Part shown: piece after piece, positions 5,184 to 8,702 of the stretch
How the letters are laid out: every line of letters starts with the position of its first letter
Position numbering within the stretch: the stretch's first letter is position 1
Origin: Actinomycetota bacterium
GTDB taxonomy: Bacteria > Actinomycetota > Thermoleophilia > Gaiellales > Gaiellaceae
NCBI GenBank assembly: GCA_013696595.1
Contig: JACCYG010000041.1
Location: forward strand, 1 to 8,702
Direction: 5' to 3'
DNA: 8,702 nucleotides
Notes under the pieces: generated by a model
The model's database searches: none
Told to the model about the DNA's origin: nothing
Seen by the model: only the letters and a program-made list of their open reading frames with translations
Translations under genes and position numbers: made by a program

Positions 5184-5615
5184 TTGCTCCTCGGTGAATA
5201 CGAGCACGCCCTCGATGACAAGAACCGCCTCACCCTTCCCGCCAAGTTTCGCGAGGCGTTCTCTCACGGCGTCTTCGTCGCGAAGGGGATTGATCCCTGC
5301 CTGGTCGTTTACCCACCGGGTGAGTGGGATCAATTCGTCGAACAGGGGCTCGCGCCGCTCAATCCGTTCAGCCGGGAGGCGCGCCAGATGAGCCGCTTCA
5401 TGTTCGCCGGTGCGACGGACACGGAGCTCGACCGGCAGGGGCGCATCATGATCCCGCAGCCGCTCGTCGAGCACGCGAAGTTGGACCGCGAGGTCGTCGT
5501 CGCCGGGGTGCGCGACCACCTCGAGATCTGGGACCGCGCCGCCTGGCGCGAGCAGCTGAAGGAGGTCGAAGGGAGTGCCGAGCTTGTTGCAGAACGCCTC
5601 GCGGCGCACAGCTGA
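5184..5615 (+). CDS. mraZ: Transcriptional regulator MraZ
   Basis: A 143-residue DNA-binding protein of the AbrB-like swapped-hairpin fold, with two tandem MraZ domains. The N-terminal repeat has LLGEYEHALDDKNRLTLPAKFR with the DxxxR signature at Asp11-Arg15. The second has GATDTELDRQGRIMIP with Asp83-Arg87. Both signatures are intact, so DNA binding is expected. MraZ forms ring oligomers that read direct GTGG-type repeats, and such repeats lie just upstream of this gene. The start is TTG, and no ATG or GTG in frame fits the conserved N-terminus. It opens the division and cell wall gene cluster and its end overlaps rsmH by 41 bp. Confidence 0.97.
   Translation: MLLGEYEHALDDKNRLTLPAKFREAFSHGVFVAKGIDPCLVVYPPGEWDQFVEQGLAPLNPFSREARQMSRFMFAGATDTELDRQGRIMIPQPLVEHAKLDREVVVAGVRDHLEIWDRAAWREQLKEVEGSAELVAERLAAHS
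5559..5566 (+). promoter_or_regulatory. Shine-Dalgarno for rsmH inside mraZ
   Basis: AAGGAGGT lies within the 3' end of mraZ, 8 nt before the GTG at 5575. It supports the rsmH start that overlaps mraZ by 41 bp. Confidence 0.75.
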
Positions 5616-6540
5616 ACACGTCCCCGTCCTCGCAGACGAGGTCCGCAAGCTGCTCGCCGCGCAGCCGGGAGAAACAGTCGTCGACGCGACGTTCGGGGCC
5701 GGGGGGCACGCGTCGATGCTCTGCGCCGATCTTCGCGGCGAAGGTCGCTTCATCGCGGTCGACCGCGACCCCGACGTCCGTCCCTTCTTCGAGCGCTTCC
5801 AGCGCGAGTGCCGCGTGCAGACACGCTTTCTCCGCGGCGATTTCTCGGTCGTGCTCGGTCAGCTCGCCCAGAACGGCGTCGCGGCGGACGCGATCCTCCT
5901 GGACCTCGGGATCTCCAGCATGCAGATCGACCGCCCCGAGCGCGGTTTCTCGTACGCCGTCGATGCCCCGCTCGACATGCGGATGGATCCTTCGGCTCCG
6001 CGCGCGGCGCGGGACATCGTGAACGAGGAGGACGAGCGAGAGCTCGCCCTCATCTTTCGGCGCTACGGCGAAGAGCGCTTCGCGCGCCCGATCGCGCGGG
6101 CGATCGTCCGAAAGCGGAAGGAGCGGCCTTTCGAGCGAACCTTCGAGCTCGTCGAGACGATTCGGGCCGCGATCCCGGCGCCGCGGCGTTTCGGCGACGG
6201 CCACCCGGCGAAGCGCGTCTTTCAGGCGCTGCGTATCGCGGTGAACGAGGAACTCGATGCGCTCGAGCGTGCGCTCCCGTCTGCGGTCGAGATGCTGAAG
6301 CCCGGCGGACGCCTGGCCGTGATCAGCTTCCATTCGCTCGAAGACCGAATCGTGAAGCGGTTCTTCGCGGCCGAGGCACGCGGGTGCGACTGCCCGCCCG
6401 ATCTTCCGGTCTGCGTCTGCGGGAAGGAACCGCGCGTCCGGCTCGTGACGCGGAAAGCCGTTCGTCCCTCGCCGGACGAGGTGGCCGCGAACGTCCACTC
6501 CGCATCCGCGCGACTCCGCGTCGCCGCGAAGGCAGGGTGA
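5575..6540 (+). CDS. rsmH: 16S rRNA (cytosine(1402)-N(4))-methyltransferase RsmH
   Basis: A 321-residue enzyme (also called MraW) that uses S-adenosylmethionine to N4-methylate C1402 in the decoding centre of 16S rRNA. Family landmarks in order are EHVPVLADEV at 14-23 and the SAM loop VDATFGAGGH at 36-45. These are followed by the acidic SAM ligand region VDRDPD at 62-67, LLDLGISSMQID at 108-119, DAPLDMRMD at 130-138 and NEELDALE at 224-231. The late motif is GGRLAVISFHSLEDRIVK at 244-261. Four cysteines (271, 273, 280, 282) in CDCPPDLPVCVC form a cluster that I recall in many RsmH proteins. The length is typical. The GTG start has a strong Shine-Dalgarno. It is the second gene of the mraZ operon and ends 1 bp before the ftsL-like start. 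Confidence 0.97.
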   Translation: MPSLLQNASRRTAEHVPVLADEVRKLLAAQPGETVVDATFGAGGHASMLCADLRGEGRFIAVDRDPDVRPFFERFQRECRVQTRFLRGDFSVVLGQLAQNGVAADAILLDLGISSMQIDRPERGFSYAVDAPLDMRMDPSAPRAARDIVNEEDERELALIFRRYGEERFARPIARAIVRKRKERPFERTFELVETIRAAIPAPRRFGDGHPAKRVFQALRIAVNEELDALERALPSAVEMLKPGGRLAVISFHSLEDRIVKRFFAAEARGCDCPPDLPVCVCGKEPRVRLVTRKAVRPSPDEVAANVHSASARLRVAAKAG

Positions 6541-6541
6541 C

Positions 6542-6913
6542 ATGGGGGCGACCGCTCCAGCCCAGCCGCGCCCACGCCGGGCCGTCCAGCAGCCCGCACC
6601 ACGCGTTGCGCCGACGCCCCGCTCGCGCCGGCAGGCGCGCCCCCGGGTCGCGGGAGGCGTCGTCTGGATCGTTCTCGTCGCGGTCCTGCTCGCTGGGATC
6701 GTCGCCCTGAATGTCGCGGCGCTGCGGCTCAACCTCGAGGTCCAGCGGCTGAACGAGGAGAAGGAGAGGCTCATGACCGAGAACGCGGCCGGCGCGTCCG
6801 AGCTTTCGAGCCTTGCCGCGTCGGCGCGCATCGAGGCGATGGCCCGGCGTAAGCTCGACCTCGTTGCTCCGGCGGAGACGACATACGTCCGAGCCGCGCG
6901 CGTCAGACGGTGA
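6542..6913 (+). CDS. ftsL: FtsL-like cell division membrane protein
   Basis: A 123-residue bitopic protein. Residues 1-36 are a basic, Pro/Ala-rich cytoplasmic tail. One membrane span lies at about 38-60 (VVWIVLVAVLLAGIVALNVA), followed by a predicted extracytoplasmic coiled coil at about 61-90 (LNLEVQRLNEEKERLMTENA). It ends with the FtsL/DivIC-type motif RIEAMARRKLDLVAPAETTYV. FtsL works with FtsB/DivIC and FtsQ to activate septal peptidoglycan synthesis by FtsW-FtsI. Sequence is poorly conserved in this family, so position between rsmH and the PBP gene is strong support. The ATG at 6542 follows the rsmH stop by 1 bp. The stop TGA overlaps the GTG start of ftsI (GTGA). Confidence 0.88.
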   Translation: MGATAPAQPRPRRAVQQPAPRVAPTPRSRRQARPRVAGGVVWIVLVAVLLAGIVALNVAALRLNLEVQRLNEEKERLMTENAAGASELSSLAASARIEAMARRKLDLVAPAETTYVRAARVRR

Positions 6914-8601
6914 CCGTCCGCCTCGTCAACCGCCGGATTCGCCTGATCATCGCGGTCTTCGCGCTCGTTTTCGCGGTCGCGCTCGTGCGCGCGACGTGGC
7001 TCCAGGCGGTCCGAGCGAGTAACCTCGACCGTCTCGCGACGAGCCAGCACCGCGAGATCGTCACCGTCCCGGCCCGGCGCGGAACGATCTACGACCGAAC
7101 AGGTGTGGAGCTCGCCCTCGGCGCGGAGGCGACGACCGTCGTCGCGAATCCGCAGCAGATTCGTGACCCCGAGGCCGTGGCGATGGCCGCCGGGAAAGCC
7201 CTCGACCTCGATCCAGCCGCGCTCTTGCCGCGCCTCGCGGATCGAAGCCGGGGATTCGTCTACCTGGCCCGCAAAGCGGATCCGCGGAAGGCCGAGCTCC
7301 TACGCGCCGAGGAGATCGTCGGGCTCCGGTTCTATCCCGAGGAGCGGCGCACGTATCCACAGGGGAAGGTGGGGGCCGAGGTCGTCGGTTATGCGGGGAT
7401 CGACAACCGTGGCCTCGCAGGCCTCGAGCTCGAGCTGGAGAAGGCTCTGGCGGGCTCGAACGGCGTCGAGACCGTTGTCCGAGACCCATTCGGCCGGCGG
7501 CTCAACACGATCGACGCCACCGAGGTGCGCGAGGGGCGCGACGTCTTCACCACCCTCGACCACACGCTCCAGCGTCACGTCGAGCGCGTGCTCGCGGAAA
7601 CGCGCGCCCGCTGGGCCGCGAAGTCCGCAACGGCGGTCGTGCTCGAACCGCGCACGGGGGCCGTCCTCGCGATGGCCGTCGAGCCCGGGTTCGACGCCAA
7701 CCGGTTCCCCGAGGTCGCACGCGGCCGGCAGCGGAACCGCGCGGTCACCGACACCTACGAGCCGGGCTCGACATTCAAGGTCGTGACGCTCGCGGCCTCT
7801 CTCGAGACCGGCATGGTGAAGCCCGGGACGAAGTACTGGCTTCCCTATTCGATCCAGGTCTCCGACCGGGTGATTCACGACGCCGCGGAGCGCGGAACCG
7901 AGACGATGACGGTCGCGGAGATCCTTTCGCACTCGTCGAACGTCGGTGTCATCACCCTGGCGCTCGGCCTCGGGCGGCAGAACCTGAGCCAGTGGATCGA
8001 CCGGTTCGGCTTCGGGCAGGCGACGGGCCTCGACTACCCCGGCGAGACGAGCGGCATCGTCCTGCCGCCCGAGAAGTGGTCGGGCTCGACGATCGGAAAC
8101 GTTCCCATCGGTCAGGGCATCGCGGTCACGTCGCTGCAGATGGCACGGGCGTACGCGGCGATCGCAAACCGCGGGGTCGCCGTTCGGCCCCACATCGTCG
8201 AGCGGATCGAAGCCGAGCGCCCGCGAGAGCCGGAGCGCCGCCGTATTATCTCCGCTCGAACGGCGGCTCAACTCACCGACATGCTACGCGGCGTCGTGGA
8301 GGAGGGCTCCGGCGGCGAGGCGCACGTCTCCGACTACACGGTGGCGGGGAAGACGGGCACGGCCGCGAAGCCCGACCCCGTCTACGGTGGGTACTCGGAG
8401 ACCCGCTACGTCAGTTCGTTCGTCGGCTTCGTCCCGTCGACGGCTCCCCGGGTCGTGATCCTCGTCACGGTCGACGAGCCGCGGGGGAACATCTGGGGAG
8501 GTACGGTCGCCGCGCCCCCCTTCGCCGAGATCGCCGAGTTCGCGCTCGAGTATCTCGACGTCCCGCCGGACGCGGCCGCGGACGGCCAGACAGCCAGGTA
8601 G
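6910..8601 (+). CDS. ftsI: Septal class B penicillin-binding protein FtsI (PBP2/3-like transpeptidase)
   Basis: A 563-residue transpeptidase that cross-links septal peptidoglycan with FtsW. Residues 10-27 form the N-terminal anchor. The PBP dimerisation (pedestal) domain covers about 50-200, with ARRGTIYDRTG at 55-65, FYPEERRTYP at 141-150 and GYAGIDNRGLAGLE at 160-173. The transpeptidase domain is at about 215-545. It has all three active-site motifs: STFK with nucleophile Ser287 and Lys290, SSN at 342-344, and KTGTA at 481-485. No C-terminal PASTA domain follows, unlike some Gram-positive homologues. The GTG start overlaps the ftsL stop by 4 bp, giving translational coupling. It is the last gene seen; a continuation of the cluster would lie to the right. 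Confidence 0.95.
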   Translation: MTVRLVNRRIRLIIAVFALVFAVALVRATWLQAVRASNLDRLATSQHREIVTVPARRGTIYDRTGVELALGAEATTVVANPQQIRDPEAVAMAAGKALDLDPAALLPRLADRSRGFVYLARKADPRKAELLRAEEIVGLRFYPEERRTYPQGKVGAEVVGYAGIDNRGLAGLELELEKALAGSNGVETVVRDPFGRRLNTIDATEVREGRDVFTTLDHTLQRHVERVLAETRARWAAKSATAVVLEPRTGAVLAMAVEPGFDANRFPEVARGRQRNRAVTDTYEPGSTFKVVTLAASLETGMVKPGTKYWLPYSIQVSDRVIHDAAERGTETMTVAEILSHSSNVGVITLALGLGRQNLSQWIDRFGFGQATGLDYPGETSGIVLPPEKWSGSTIGNVPIGQGIAVTSLQMARAYAAIANRGVAVRPHIVERIEAERPREPERRRIISARTAAQLTDMLRGVVEEGSGGEAHVSDYTVAGKTGTAAKPDPVYGGYSETRYVSSFVGFVPSTAPRVVILVTVDEPRGNIWGGTVAAPPFAEIAEFALEYLDVPPDAAADGQTAR

Positions 8602-8616
8602 GGAGCGGGACTCGAG

Positions 8617-8644
8617 CCGAGGGCCGCCCGCCTCGGGGCGCCCC
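8617..8644. other. GC-rich hairpin region after ftsI
   Basis: CCGAGG at 8617-8622 and CCTCGG at 8631-8636 can pair around an 8-nt loop, and the adjacent perfect palindrome GGGGCGCCCC lies at 8635-8644. No T-run follows, so an intrinsic terminator is not established. The remaining sequence to the window end (8602-8702) holds no complete gene that I can support. It could be a leader for the next gene. Confidence 0.35.
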
Positions 8645-8702
8645 GCCCCACCGCCCACGGGTTTGAGTCTAGCGACGAAACGCGCGCAGGTGGGTGACGG
8701 AG

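Noticed and set aside
6385..6420. Cysteine cluster in RsmH as a novel metal site
   Set aside because: I recall the CxC...CxC cluster in many RsmH proteins, so it is not specific to this one.
5446..7050. A 534-codon open frame on the minus strand opposite rsmH and ftsL
   Set aside because: It is antisense to clearly recognised genes, is arginine-rich and low in family-like features, and is a typical third-position GC artefact.
7300..8271. A 323-codon minus-strand open frame opposite ftsI
   Set aside because: It is antisense to the transpeptidase domain and shows only compositional bias.
8284..8672. A minus-strand GTG frame with a TAGACT -10-like box about 7 nt upstream, suggesting a leaderless gene into ftsI
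   Set aside because: The encoded protein is Gly/Arg-rich and fully antisense to the ftsI end; the box match is likely chance.

Overview
The window is gene-dense, high-GC bacterial chromosome with no mobile element, CRISPR array or RNA gene that I can see. Codons end mostly in G or C, GTG and TTG starts are common, and there is a Gram-positive style mraZ-rsmH-ftsL-ftsI order. An ECF sigma factor is coupled to an Ogt. Together these suggest an actinobacterial lineage, possibly a deep-branching one such as Thermoleophilia/Gaiellales. That placement is an inference from style and gene content, not a database result.

Left part (1-3134). A partial SCO1/SenC-type copper chaperone ends at 210. Convergent to it, on the minus strand, is a two-gene unit: a DUF192 lipoprotein followed by an HhH-GPD (AlkA/OGG-type) DNA glycosylase. 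Diverging from that unit is a plus-strand pair, an NfeD-like membrane protein and a stomatin/paraslipin (SPFH) protein. This is the classic NfeD-SPFH membrane partnership, joined by a Shine-Dalgarno sequence that overlaps the nfeD stop codon.

Middle part (3135-5028). A minus-strand pair encodes an ECF-type sigma factor and an O6-alkylguanine-DNA alkyltransferase (Ogt), joined by an ATGA stop/start overlap. Divergent from it is a short PfkB-family sugar or nucleoside kinase of unknown substrate.

Right part (5131-8601). This is the head of the division and cell wall (dcw) cluster: mraZ, rsmH, ftsL-like and ftsI, packed with overlaps. In front of mraZ is a clear regulatory element: four 10-bp direct repeats starting with GTGG, in an alternating GTGGGG/GTGGTT pattern, overlapping a good promoter. 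This matches the known operator logic of MraZ. After ftsI there is about 100 bp of GC-rich, hairpin-forming sequence with no gene; any further dcw genes (murE and so on) would lie outside the window.

Most of this is ordinary core genome. The best candidates for follow-up are the sigma-Ogt coupling and the unusually regular MraZ operator array. I found no convincing new defence or mobile system.
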